A stretch of 64,000 bases of DNA, from contig RCTD01000015.1 in the NCBI GenBank assembly GCA_014898415.1, positions 1,425,942-1,489,941 of the forward strand, given 5' to 3'. This document shows positions 47,720 through 59,262 of the stretch, one piece after another; within the stretch, counting starts at the first letter, position 1; each line of letters opens with the position of its first letter. The notes beneath the pieces are model-generated. The model saw only the letters and a program-made list of their open reading frames with translations, was not told the origin of the DNA and searched no databases. The DNA is from Stromatinia cepivora. Its lineage: Eukaryota; Ascomycota; Leotiomycetes; Helotiales; Sclerotiniaceae. The translations under genes were made by a program, and so were the position numbers.

Positions 47720-50700
47720 AATCCCCTTTATCTTTATAATATACTTTGATAATATTATTTTTTTGTTCTTCGTTATTATTATAATAATAATATATTTTCT
47801 TTTTCGTAATTCTTCAAATACCTTTTAATATATATTAAGTTTCGTAAAACTTCTTATATATCTTTTATTGATTGATAATCTTTCTATTATACTGGATATT
47901 ATATTCTTCATCCTCTCTTTCTATAAGCTAATATTTTTTTGATTTTATATTCTATATATCCTTTAATTTCTTTAGAAAACAGGGGGTCAGCGATACCTTT
48001 GCGTTTAAACCATAGTTCGAATAATGAAATATGAAAGATATTATATATTTTATATGATATTAGAAGTATTAGTTTATATATTTGTCCATTATTCCTGATA
48101 TTAATAATAATAAAGGAACCTATAAAACAATTAAAGAATTTCTTTTTGGATTATAATTATTTGATATTCTTGATATTGAATATAATCTTATCATCGATAT
48201 AAAATCGCTGGGGTAAATCTTTCTTATTATTCTTCGATCTTTTCTTCATTAAATTATTCCAAATTTCTATTAGCTTTGTTTTTTCCTGGTTTAACGATTT
48301 GATATATTTTTATATAATAGACGCCTTTTCTTCAGTATCAGTGTCCTTGCTGATATAACTAAATATAAATAGATATCTATATATTACTTTAAAAAATATT
48401 TCGTTAATTATATTATACTATATTGTATTATAGATGAATTCTATTAGGAGTAATAGTGATACTTAATCATTTTATTTCCAATTGATATAACAAATAATAT
48501 AATGAATTAGATTCTGATTTTGTTGTTTTATTTGATTATCGATTTATAGATAAAACATTATCGATAATTTGCGATATATTCTTAAATAGAAAAATAAGCT
48601 CCCCCAAAATTTGCTTGTGAATTATAATCCTCGATTTGAAATTATTTCTTTTAATATATCGAAATCTTTAAAAATATATCGAAATAGAATCTTTATTAAT
48701 TCGAATGAGATTATTGTTTTATTAATTGGAATATATCAAATGAATTTCATATATCTATCGATAATAACAAAAACAATATTATATACTTGTTTATTTATTT
48801 TTGAAAAAAATAGATTTGTAATAAAATCCATTATTATTTCTTTCCAAAAATCAAAAAGGAATAATAGAGTTTATAATTTATTATAGAATTGATAATATTT
48901 TATAATTATTCATTAACAAATAATATATATTCGTATATACCTTTTCACATTTTTCATTATATTGAATCAGAAATATTTGTTTTTCAGAATCTCCCAGATT
49001 TTCTTGATACCTTAATGATCTTTTATAAGATCATTATAATAAATCTTCAAGATTTCGGCCCTTATAATTTTATCTAACAGTACAAAGACATACCCATTAT
49101 AAATGAACAAATTATCGACATCGACTTTCCAAAATATAACATCTCCAATTGAACTATATCAATACTTTAGATATTCCTTGCTCTTTATAAAATCGTTATT
49201 CTTTTAAAGCTGTAATAAAGCATTTTTTATTAACTTTAATATTGATTTAAATGCTATTTTATTATTAATTAATATACTAATTATCCGATATAATATCGAT
49301 TATTTATAATCAATTTCTATTAACAATTCTTTAAAATTATATAAGGGCAAATTATATCTCTTTTGTTGGAAAAGGTTTATAATATTCTATAAGGGTTTTA
49401 TTTCTATTTTCGAAAGAAAGAAAATTGTGATTATTATTATAATATTTTTCAATTTATTTTATAATATAAATAATATTTCATTAATATCATTTATGTTTTC
49501 TATATAATCTAATCATTTTGATAGATTATCGATAGAGTTTAATTTGTTTAATCTATATATAATTATAAAATTATAGATGATCAAAACTTTGATTTATTGT
49601 ACTTGTTTACCATTAAGTTCTTTTTTCTTTATAAAATATTGGAAATTATTGTAATCCATTTTGATTATAATGATATATCGATTATTTATAATATAATATT
49701 GTCATTAAACAAAAGCTATATAAATAATCAAAAGTTCCTGATTATAAATGAAATATCTTTGTTCTACTGGATTGAGCTTTTATAAATAAAAGACAATAGG
49801 ATACCATCAAGAAATAATAGAATCATTTATATTATCAAGGAACAATTAAGAGAATATATATTTTAATATAAATCTAGAAATATCGACTTCGATTAGAATT
49901 CGAAATGTTAAATCAAAATATTAGAATATCAGTATTGTAATAAAGATTTCTTTTAAATTATTAAAAGCATTTTGAATCTTTTTTGTTCATTTGAATTCTA
50001 ATATAGTTTTTTCCTTTTTGATATTTTATAATAGATTTATTAAATTATAAACAATTTATGAATAAATTATAATAAATTATTGGTAGAAGTTTGTAAAGCT
50101 TAAGAAGATTTGAATTTTGCGGAAAGATATTGGTATAAATTATTCGATAATAATTTGAATTCTGTTTAATTTTATAATAATGTCTTTTCTTAATATAATA
50201 AAACCCAAGAATTTCATTTTGTATATATAGAATATATATTTTTTTCATTTGGTATAGAGTTTATATTCAAACAATCTGGCGAAGACCCTGCAAATATCAA
50301 TATTATAGATTTCCCTATTTTTAGAATAAATAAGAATATTATCAAAATATATAATACAAATATTATCTATAAGATTAACAAATGCTTAATTAATATATAT
50401 CTAAAAGATAATAAAGACATTAATCAAATCGAAAAGTATAATTAAATATTCAAACTATCTATAGCAAATACAGAACATTATCTTCTATTCATCGCCTTCC
50501 TATATGTATATTCGATAATATATATCTTTAAAATCGAATTTTATAAAAAAGATTCTTTATCTTAAACGATTTAATGATTCGTTAATTAGGAGTAAAAGAA
50601 TACAGTTCTTTTTTGTAATCCTATTAAAACTATAATAATCGATATATAATTAATAACTATCTTTTTTCTTTGAAATAAATATAATCAAGATTCCGGCGGA

Positions 50701-51450
50701 ATTAATCAAACAACAAATCTAACCTTTCTTTTAATATTCTTCGAAATATTCTTATAAAATTGTTAATTCCTTTTTCGAAAGAGTATATATTAATCCCCCA
50801 AAAAAGGTTGATTCAGATTCGAAATTAATATAATATTCTATTGGATAATGATTAGGGAATATACTATTTTTATCTTTAAAGAAAGCTTTTTTGTATTCCT
50901 TATATTCAGAAGATATTTGTAAAAATAATAATATAAAGATATTTTTAAAATTTAACAATGTTTTTGTAATTGATTAGGTTTTAAATAATAATATACAGAT
51001 TTTGATTCCAATCTTTATTTCTTTATATAATTCCTTAACTATTACCATTTCGAGATCTCATAATACAGACCTGAAATAAAACGAAATCGATTGCCAATCG
51101 ATATCCGGATTTACTATTTGAAGCCAAGATAGTTCTAGAATAACATCAATCTTTGATAGATCTAAAATAGTAATGATGAATTGATGAATATATATCCTTT
51201 TTTCTTTATATTCGTTTATTATTTCGATAACAAATCGATGATTATTATAGAAGGGTATATTAGTTTTATTAACTGATATTAATAAAATGCTTTTGTCAGG
51301 ATCAGGGACCCAATCCTATTCGATATATTTGTTTTGTTGAATAATATTAATTTGCACTTTGGAATCGATGAAATAGTATATCTTTGTCGGAATATTATCG
51401 ATTTTGAAGTTTGCTTCGATAATTAGAATAATATATTCCTTTTATTGAGG
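47720..51450 (-). pseudogene. Decayed pol of the 7.4 kb element
   Basis: Read on the minus strand: protease remnant (about 51,450-51,100); RT start with EYKEYKKAFFKDKNSIFPNH and IYTLSKKELTIL (50,958-50,752); RT catalytic strand YFDNILIYSKNREIYNI (about 50,330), again with the second Asp changed to Asn; MKFLGFIILRKDI (about 50,200); RNase H YFIYDQELLAIYIAF (about 49,740); integrase VFVIIDRYMKFI, IPINKTI and SNRGLYFTSKFWGEL (about 48,760-48,610); and a C-terminal chromodomain containing RKRG and a Tyr/Leu-rich continuation (about 47,880-47,800). Many RIP stops. Confidence 0.85.
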
Positions 51451-51499
51451 ACCCAGAATTACCGAAATAGTTAAAATTATTGTTAGATTATAATGTTTT

Positions 51500-52694
51500 C
51501 CTGATTGTTATTTTGCAAAGGATATACAAAGTAAGTATAAGCGAAATAATTGCCTTTATATTATCGATAAATATATGGATTAATGTACCTTTTCGAATAA
51601 TGATCTAATTGCTGATAATAATAGTATTGCAATTCCTATTATTAATAATCTTCCTTTGAAGTTTCTTTATCTTTCTTTTCTATAAAAAAAGATTTGAAGC
51701 ATTAAGGCTATAATTGTATATTATTAATCGACAGTGAATTATTCTATTTTTGAGATTATCTGTTTTGAAGGAGATTGGAAGAATAATTAAATTATATAAA
51801 GAGATTACCCTGTTTTCGATTACAAAATGTATCGAAGGGATCTATTATATAATATATTTTATCTATATTCTCTAAATGGCATACTTATTTGATCAATTCG
51901 TTTCTGCTTTTTGATTATTAGAATAATTCTGAAATTCTTTTTGCAATATAAGAAAGTAAATCTACTAAAAGATATTCTTTTCGAATATTCTTCATTTTTG
52001 ATTCGATCTTCTCCTCTAAATTATCAAGGTATATTATAAAGCTATTTATATTTTGTATAAATTATTATTTAATATAAATTATTTGTTATATAGTTAAATA
52101 TTGATGGTTACCTTTATTTAATATTACATTATATATATATTTCCTAAACTTTTTCTATAATATATTAGAATCCATTATTCCATTTTTATATCGATACTAA
52201 ATCGCAAAAAGTTATTTTTGGAAATATTAAATAATATGATCTATTTTCTTTTAATTTATCAAAAAATAATATTCATTATTATTCCGAAATATAAGTTCAG
52301 TTTAAAAGAAAAAATCTTTTGCTTCTATAATAATAGAATCCTTATAAAATAAAAGTTTTTGAAGTTTCGGAAATCTTCTTTAAAGAATTGGAATGGAATT
52401 AGATATTATCTTTTTACCATTAGTAATCATTATTAATGAACTGATTGCTCTTTTTTGTATAAAATAAACAAAAGTCTTTTCGATCTATTATTGATTTTCT
52501 GATCTAAAGATTTCGAACTTTTCTTATATATTTTCGAATCTTTATATTAATTCTATTTTAAATTATATAATGGATTGACGATTTGATACTGATGCTTCAT
52601 TTTCATTACTGCTCTAAATCCTCGATACATTTTCCCTTCGAATTTGCAAAGCATTTGAGCTGATCGATGGATTTGAAGTACTTCTTATTTCCAT
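51500..52694 (-). pseudogene. Decayed gag of the 7.4 kb element
   Basis: The frame opens at an ATG (52,694 on the minus strand) 70 bp inside the 5' LTR with MEIRSTSNPSISSNALQIRR and continues through stops that read as former Gln or Trp codons. Position directly after the leader and before protease identifies it as gag. I could not confirm a CCHC zinc knuckle. Confidence 0.6.
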
Positions 52695-52764
52695 TATAAT
52701 TACTCGAAAAGGTATCGACAATAACTAATTGACAAATTACTCCTGAAAATCAAATGAAAAGAAT

Positions 52765-53055
52765 TATCAGAATTACAAATAACAAAAAATCAATTAATTC
52801 TAAAATAATTATAAAACTTTTCATTATCCTTTTCTAATTAAAAAAACTTTTTTCTTTTAAATCCAATAAAAAGCAATATCGGAATAATAACAAACCATCA
52901 ATTATATATTAAAGTTTAATAAATACAAAGATTTTACAGAGTTTTCTAATCAATTGATGATAGACCACTGATTGTACGCTTGCCTTTAACAATGAAGCCG
53001 CTTTCTTATAGAGATTCCTAGCTTTACTAGCAATATCCTTCTAACAACCGTAACA
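52765..53055 (-). repeat. 5' LTR of the 7.4 kb element (LTR family 3)
   Basis: 291 bp; on the minus strand starts TGTTACGGTTG and ends CTGATA, followed directly by the leader ATTCTTTTCATTTGA. Confidence 0.92.
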
Positions 53056-53535
53056 CCTATTTGATATTCCAAATCATTATATTTTTCTATAATATATTCT
53101 AATTCATATATTTCATATCCATCAAGAAATAAAGAACAATCAAAACCAATCATTCCTTTATTCTTTATCTTTTTATTCTCGAAAAAGAATAAATTTCTTT
53201 TTAAATTCAATAATTTAAAATTCAAATAAAAGAGCTTTAAGATTATCTACAATAATCAATAAACAAAGAATAATTAAAACAATCAAAGCTATTAATATTA
53301 TTAGTATTACAAAAATCAAAAGATTATCCCTTCTTTCCCTTTTCTTCGAATATATTATTTGTTCTTTTTTTTTCTTCTTTTTTATTACTTTTTCATTTTC
53401 ATTTTCATTATTATTCTCCGAAATTACGATATACTTCTTCTATTCGATTTTTCGAGGATTTCGATAAGTAATACAGCAAGGAAAGAGAAAATAATAATAT
53501 AAAAGCGAAGAAAACAATTTCTTTCTTTTCCTTGA
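53056..53535. other. Host segment between two LTR insertions
   Basis: Sequence that was contiguous with 45,620 and leftward before the 7.4 kb element inserted. On the minus strand it holds an open frame (53,225-53,056, with YELEYIIEKYNDLEYQIG) that continues in the same frame at 45,615-45,492 once the insertion and one CCTAT are removed. Further upstream (about 53,330-53,240, in a neighbouring frame) is a strongly hydrophobic Ile/Leu/Val stretch like a membrane helix. Confidence 0.45.
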
Positions 53536-54119
53536 TGTGAGAATCACAGCAAAGAATCGGTTAATATTCGAATAACAATAGGTTTGGGTTTAGAATCAAG
53601 ACTTTTCATTATTTTTTCTAATCGTATTGAAGAATTCCCTCTTTATATAAATGAAAACTCTTCAAACTAGTATACAATTCAGTTTGCTTTCGGTTAGCCC
53701 TCGTTTCGTAATTGAGATTCGTAATAGAGCCCTTCTTTCCGAAGCTTTTGTCTTCGAAAGCTTTTGAAGTGAAACCATTTAAATTGAAATATTCAATCAA
53801 AACTAATATCATTCGAAATTATATTGTATACCTTTCGTAAAACTATTGGAGATCTATTGATATTGTGTTGTATATCTTTTCATAGAACCATCGATATTAT
53901 ATTGTATGCCTTTTCATAAAACCATCATAGATCCATCGATATTCTACAGTAATCGGCCGAGCTGAAACTCCAATAGAGAATTCTATACAACGACTAAAAG
54001 CTATAATAGTTCCTTCAATAGTGAAATTATAATGCCTACATCTTTATTTTATGAAGTTCAGTATTTTCACTTCTTTGAAAACTCTTCAATATCACTAAAA
54101 AAACCCCTGTATATATATT

Positions 54120-54300
54120 CATTTTCGATCCACTTTCACTTCGATTTCGGTACGATTTCGATAGGCATGCTTTCGATTCGGATTCGGTAGGTTTTCAATT
54201 CGAATTCGATATACTTTCGGTTCGGATTCGATAGGTTTTCGATATGCTTTCGTTAGGTGTGCTTTCAGTTCGAATTCGATATGCTTTTGATGTAATGAGT
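54120..54300. repeat. TTCGATTCGGATTCG-type internal repeats
   Basis: Inside the 2.0 kb element: many imperfect copies of TTTTCGATTCG/TTCGGTTCGGATTCG of about 20-24 bp period. Confidence 0.65.
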
Positions 54301-54640
54301 AAGGGATATTGATACTTCTCTTTTTGGATCGACGTCCTCATCGATTTCGATGATCCTGTAGATTCGGTAAATAATAAAAGAGGGGGTTTTCAATTTGCTT
54401 TTTCTTTTAAAACCTGAAACATAAAATCTATTATATCCATCAATATATCGATTCAAATTTGTATCAAAATGATGATTTCAATATAAATACTGTTTTGTCT
54501 TTAACTAATATATTAGCTTTCTGATGTGGATTCAATTGTTTGTAATTAGTTTTTATTAATGATCTTTTAGAATTATATAAGGGCTAGTTTTACTCTTTTT
54601 TTTTGAAAGAGACCTGATATTCCGTCAAAAAGAAGAAACT

Positions 54641-54823
54641 TCAAGCACTCCACCAAAATTCTATTTTGAAAATAGAAATACAATTATTATCGTATATAAA
54701 TTCATTCATTATATTCCTCAAGAATAATATCAAAGATTTTATCATAATATCAATTTCAATATCTTCAACTTCAATATCTTCAATTTCAATATCTTCAATC
54801 TTTCCAACAACTTTTATATTCAA
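54641..54823 (-). pseudogene. Small frame with Ile-Glu-Asp repeats in the 2.0 kb element
   Basis: 60-codon open frame with the repeat IEDIEIEDIEVEDIEID. It is the longest unbroken minus-strand frame apart from 54,265-54,456. It may be a gag or pol remnant or repeat-driven; no domain is recognised. Confidence 0.25.
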
Positions 54824-55019
54824 ATTCTTTAGATTTCCGATAAGATCCCGAAAGTTTTTTATATATTTTTCGTTTTTTCGTTCTTTTGTTTGAATGATTT
54901 ATATAATTTAAGGATTCGTTTTCGAATTTCGTAAAATAGAGTAGAGTTTGATTCGTATATCATATTTATATCTTTCGAATAAATCTTTTCAATTCCTTTT
55001 TTTTGTTTTCTTGATTCGA

Positions 55020-55260
55020 AGGTTTTTTGTAGTATTTTTGGTAAGTTTTCGATAATATTCCGAAGGGTTTTCGAAGGCTTGTTTCGAAGTCAAATTCGTA
55101 TATATTTTGAAGGTAAATTTCGAAGATGAATTTCGAAGGTTTTCGATAATATTTCGAAGGGTTTTCAAAGGCTCATTTCTAGATCAAATTCGTATGTATT
55201 TTGAAGGTAAATTTCGAAGGTTTTCGATAATATTCCGAAGGCTTTTATGAATCAAAAAAA
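55020..55260. repeat. 80-95 bp tandem repeat in the 2.0 kb element
   Basis: Two and a half copies of a unit that starts TTTTCGATAATATTCCGAAG and contains CAAATTCGTATATATTTTGA; the copies differ by short indels. Confidence 0.75.
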
Positions 55261-55507
55261 TAAGGTTATTCCCAAAATTAATCGATGAATTGCTCTCAAA
55301 GGTAAATAAAAAGAATTGTAAGAATTATAACAAAGAATTAATTAATATTCGAATAACAATAGGTTTGGATTTAGAATCAAAACTTTTCATTATTTTTTCT
55401 AATCGTATTGAAGAATTCCCCCTCTATATAGATGAAAACTCTTCAAACTAGTGTACAATTCGTCCCGCTTTCGGCTAGCCCTCGTTTTGTAGTTGAGATT
55501 CGTAACA

Positions 55508-56844
55508 CTTGATCTTCAATATTACTTTTATTATAATTCTATATCCCTATTTGGATTATACAATTAATAATTAATATACTATAAAGATAGAAAATGAACG
55601 AAGAATTTATTTTCGAATTTTATCGATGAATAGCGATATAGTAATCTATTAAAGAATAAAAGAAAACCAGTAAAAAAGTATACAAATGAATATTACAATT
55701 TTAATATTGATGATTATTCGATTTGAAAAAATCAACAAAATATTCGCTATAGAAATTATATCTTTCAATAATCAATGATTTTATATATCAAATATATAAA
55801 TGATCGTCCTTTTCTTTACAACCCCTTTTATCCCTTGTTTTGATTAAAGAATTAATAATTTTCGACGACTTTTTCTTTCTCTTTTCTTTATCTGATTTAT
55901 TATCCGAAAAATCCGATATCAAAGGATCAAATAGATCGTTATTATTATCAAACAAAAAAACCTTTTTTCTTTTCTTTTTTTTATCAAACGATTCTCATCT
56001 CAACAATTGTAAATACAGGATTAATAAAAAATCTTTCAATTATATAATAAAATTCAAAAGCAAAAATCTACCTCTAAATTATTATCTGAATTCATAATAG
56101 ATAATTGATTACAATAAACAATAATTCCTTCGATAAAAAAGAACGATTTCTGAAATAATTAATTATATATCATTTTAGAAACAAATCTAATTAAACTATA
56201 CTCCCAGAAATCGATATCTTGATTCGATATTTATATCGGACTCATTAACTCTCTCTATTCGATTTATTGATCCTTCGAAAAAATATTAAGATCTTCTTTC
56301 ATACTTAATTCTTTCGGAGCTTTTTTTTTAATTGTTATTTGTCTGATATAGTTAGGATTTATTTGTTTAGTCTTTTTGAGTCCCGAGATCTTGAGTATAA
56401 TAGTAATCAGTGAGGACTTAGTTAGAATGGAGGACGAGAGTACGGAAGGGAGATTTATGTATTTTTGGAGATTCATTTATTTTATTTCGTTGTTGTAATC
56501 AATATATCATAATCTAATAATTACAAACATTCTCAATTGTTATATTATAAAATCGATTATTCTTTTATACTTTTTCAATAGAAAACTTTCTTTTTATTAT
56601 TCAAAATCTTAATTTCGAAAAATATCATAAATAGCAAACCAAAAACCAAAAGATACTTGTGATTTTATATAATCAAATTCTCTTTTATTCCAAAAATACC
56701 AAAATCATTTCAGATTTATATATTATATTATTCCTTTATTAATATTTATTTATAATCGCTTTATATATTCCTTTACAAATCAAATAAATTGTTATTTTTT
56801 ATATCTTTCCATTTATTTCAAATTATCCTTCGATTTAAGGAATA
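55508..56844. other. AT-rich relic with short frames
   Basis: RIP-decayed sequence outside the defined elements. The longest frames are 55,840-56,097 (+) and 56,264-56,476 (-, starting MNLQKYINLPSVLSSSIL). The latter resembles the start of a Ser/Lys-rich protein but has no recognisable domain. It is the continuation of the host segment interrupted by the two LTR elements. Confidence 0.35.
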
Positions 56845-57156
56845 TATTATAAAAAGCTTTACGATTCTTTATATTCTATAAAAAATCAAAAGTATATTTT
56901 CTAATCGAAATGAAAGATCTTTTAATTCTTATCAATTTCTTCAATTAATAAAATAATCCTGATATACTGATAAACAAAGATCTAATCTAATTAAAATACA
57001 TATCAATTAAATAATTATTCATTTGTTTTATATATATAATCCTTAATTCATATAATCAAAGACAAATCATTTCAATTCTATTTTACTCTACCAATCATAT
57101 ATACCACCTATTCCCCGATCCCTGAAAGTGCTCTGTAGTTATACTATCCCGTGATA
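56845..57156. mobile_element. RIP-decayed copy of LTR family 1
   Basis: 312 bp aligned end to end with 61,370-61,678. The conserved stretch CTATTCCCCGATCCCTGAAA near the right end is almost unchanged, while the left part has lost most C and G by transition (TGTCACGG has become TATTATAA). Flanking 5-mers do not match, so the insertion history is unclear. Confidence 0.82.
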
Positions 57157-57849
57157 TATAATAATCTGAACGAATAAGAATTTGCTATTTATAAAATTGA
57201 GTTATAAAAACTCTTTATTATTTATTGTATATTATATTCATTTTATATCCTTCGATGATCTTTATAAATAACTTATTGTAGAAGTTAGACTTTTTTTTAA
57301 TACTTGAAATTCGAGGTTGATAATAGAGATATTGTATTATCAAACAGTATATTCGAAATATTATCAAATAATATCAAAAATCCGTTTTCAATAAAATTAT
57401 AGAATATATTGAGATATTAATTATTATTATTTTGGAAATCGTTTTATTAATAATTGTTATAATCAATCAAATTGAATAAATGATTCCATTGATATTGTAT
57501 TAAACAATTGTTATATTGATAATTGTTTTGTATAAATAAATTATTGATTTAATATTATTATAATTAATGATTATTGTATTAGTAAGTAATATTACAAGGG
57601 ATTATTTTGTATCTATTTGTTTTTTTAAAGTATTTATTTATTTTTTCGCTTTATATTCCTAAATCTTATAATTATATTATTTACAGAAATAATAAAAGCT
57701 TTGAAAATATTTTCATTCTTTTTATATTTATTTCTAGATTCTAATTATATTAAGATTTATAAGATTATTTCGAATATATAATCTTAATAATATATAATGA
57801 TAATTATAAATCAGAGTAGATTTCGATAAATTTATATTATAGTATTTAT

Positions 57850-58560
57850 TATTTTGATAATTTTGATTTTAGATCTGAAACTTCTTTTTTTATTCTTTTA
57901 TATTAATAATGTTATAAGAATTTGAATCATCTTTTATTAATATTTTTAATTCATTTATAATCTTTTGTTTTATTGTTGAAATTATTTTGTGAAGAATTTT
58001 ATTATTAAAAGCTTCTAAATATTTCACTTTCGTATAAAAGAAAATGAATAATATTTTGTCTTATATTTTGAGTTTGTCGAATTTTATTATAATTTCTTAT
58101 TCGATATCAATCGGTATATAGAGATTATGAAACTTTTTTTAAAAAGATATCTATTATAACAAATTCCGATATATTCTATATAATATTCTCTATATTTTTT
58201 TATCTTTTTTATTATATTATTCCTTTTAATAAAAAGATCATATAGAACAATTTCTTTTGTTTTATATTAAAAAATATAACATTATTTTTCTAATAAATTT
58301 ATAAATCTAATTTTCAATCCAGATATTCATTTTATCGAATTAATCCATCTATTTTATCTCCTTTGAATAAATCAGAATTTTTTGTAATTTATCGAGATTA
58401 ATAGAAATACAGAAGAACAATTGTATCAATATTTGTTACAATCAATTATTCCTGATATTATATATTTTGAACAAATAATCGTATCTTAAATAAATTAATT
58501 AATTATAAACTTTCATTTAAATCATAAATCTTTTTACAAAAAGTCTTTATTTATATAAAA
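57850..58560 (-). pseudogene. Gag-like relic
   Basis: On the minus strand the frame reads SDLFKGDKIDGLIR, then stops that read as former Gln or Trp codons, then KQKKLFYMIFLLKG, a pattern like the start of the capsid domain in fungal Gypsy gag proteins (a GDK.DG..R motif followed by a leucine-rich helix). No pol follows, so this is a fragment or part of a non-autonomous element. Confidence 0.45.
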
Positions 58561-59171
58561 ACTTCGTTTATAAAATTGTATAAATATATTAAATAATTCG
58601 AAACTTTTGGATTCAGATTATTAATAAATATTTGGAAAACAAATATAAGATTTATAAACTTTATATTATTAACAATAGAAAACTCATATATAAACTACTA
58701 TTATTAATTAAAGATTTCCTGAATATAATCTTTAATCTCTAATACTATCTTTTACCCAATAGAAATAATTGATCCTGGAATATCTAATATAATAATTGTG
58801 TTTTTAAAATATATCTTAAAAATCGAAATATATTTCCTGAATCAATTGTTTTTATTATTTAACGAATTCTAAATCTAAATATAAATCGGATCTAGATTAT
58901 ATCGAATCTTATATTTTGCAAAATATCTGATTTGTAATATATCAAAATCTGAATCTTGATCTAATTTGTAATGAATCTAAATATTATTATCGAATTTTTG
59001 AATCATTCTTCGAATCGTTTTCTTTTTTCGAAACAAAACTGAATTGTCTTCTAAACGATAAAATCTTTTGAAAAATAGAATATACTATTATAATATAAAA
59101 AAAGATCTTAAGTAATACAATAATTTTCTATATAGAAAAAAAGAAGATACTAAAAGGAACGCTGATTATAT

Positions 59172-59245
59172 GGGGAATGGATGCTTGAGGCATCCATGCA
59201 GACTAGCTAGGAACGGGTAGTGAACCCGTGACAGAAAGGAAGGAA
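59172..59245. other. GC-rich island with two hairpins beside the Fot1-like element
   Basis: A GC-rich stretch in AT-rich DNA with two perfect hairpins: GGATGCttgaGGCATCC and ACGGGTagtgaACCCGT, the second continuing as GTGACAG. Similar in character to the island at 44,870. It may be the end of an undefined element or a tRNA-derived piece. Confidence 0.4.
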
Positions 59246-59262
59246 TAATATAATTATATATA

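Larger units (their letters stand above)
45621..53055 (-). mobile_element. Complete 7.4 kb LTR retrotransposon (chromovirus), minus strand
   Basis: LTRs at 52,765-53,055 (5') and 45,621-45,911 (3'), both 291 bp and alignable throughout. The flanks are the exact 5-bp direct repeat CCTAT (45,616-45,620 and 53,056-53,060), which proves a single insertion. A purine tract lies next to the 3' LTR (complement of 45,912-45,926), confirming minus orientation. Order in the direction of transcription: short leader, gag from 52,694, protease, RT, RNase H, integrase, chromodomain ending near 47,720, then about 1.8 kb before the 3' LTR that contains a long frame on the opposite strand. RIP-decayed and inactive. 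Confidence 0.92.
53536..55507 (-). mobile_element. Complete 2.0 kb non-autonomous LTR element
   Basis: LTRs at 55,317-55,507 (5') and 53,536-53,726 (3'), both 191 bp, flanked by the exact 5-bp duplication CTTGA (53,531-53,535 and 55,508-55,512). A purine tract (GGAAAGAAGGG on the minus strand, about 53,742-53,732) adjoins the 3' LTR. The 1.59 kb interior has no RT, integrase or complete gag. It holds two blocks of short-period repeats and a segment at about 54,500-54,610 that matches 49,250-49,380 in pol of the 7.4 kb element. LTR ends and leader also match that element, so this is a deletion-derived, probably trans-mobilised relative. Confidence 0.88.
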
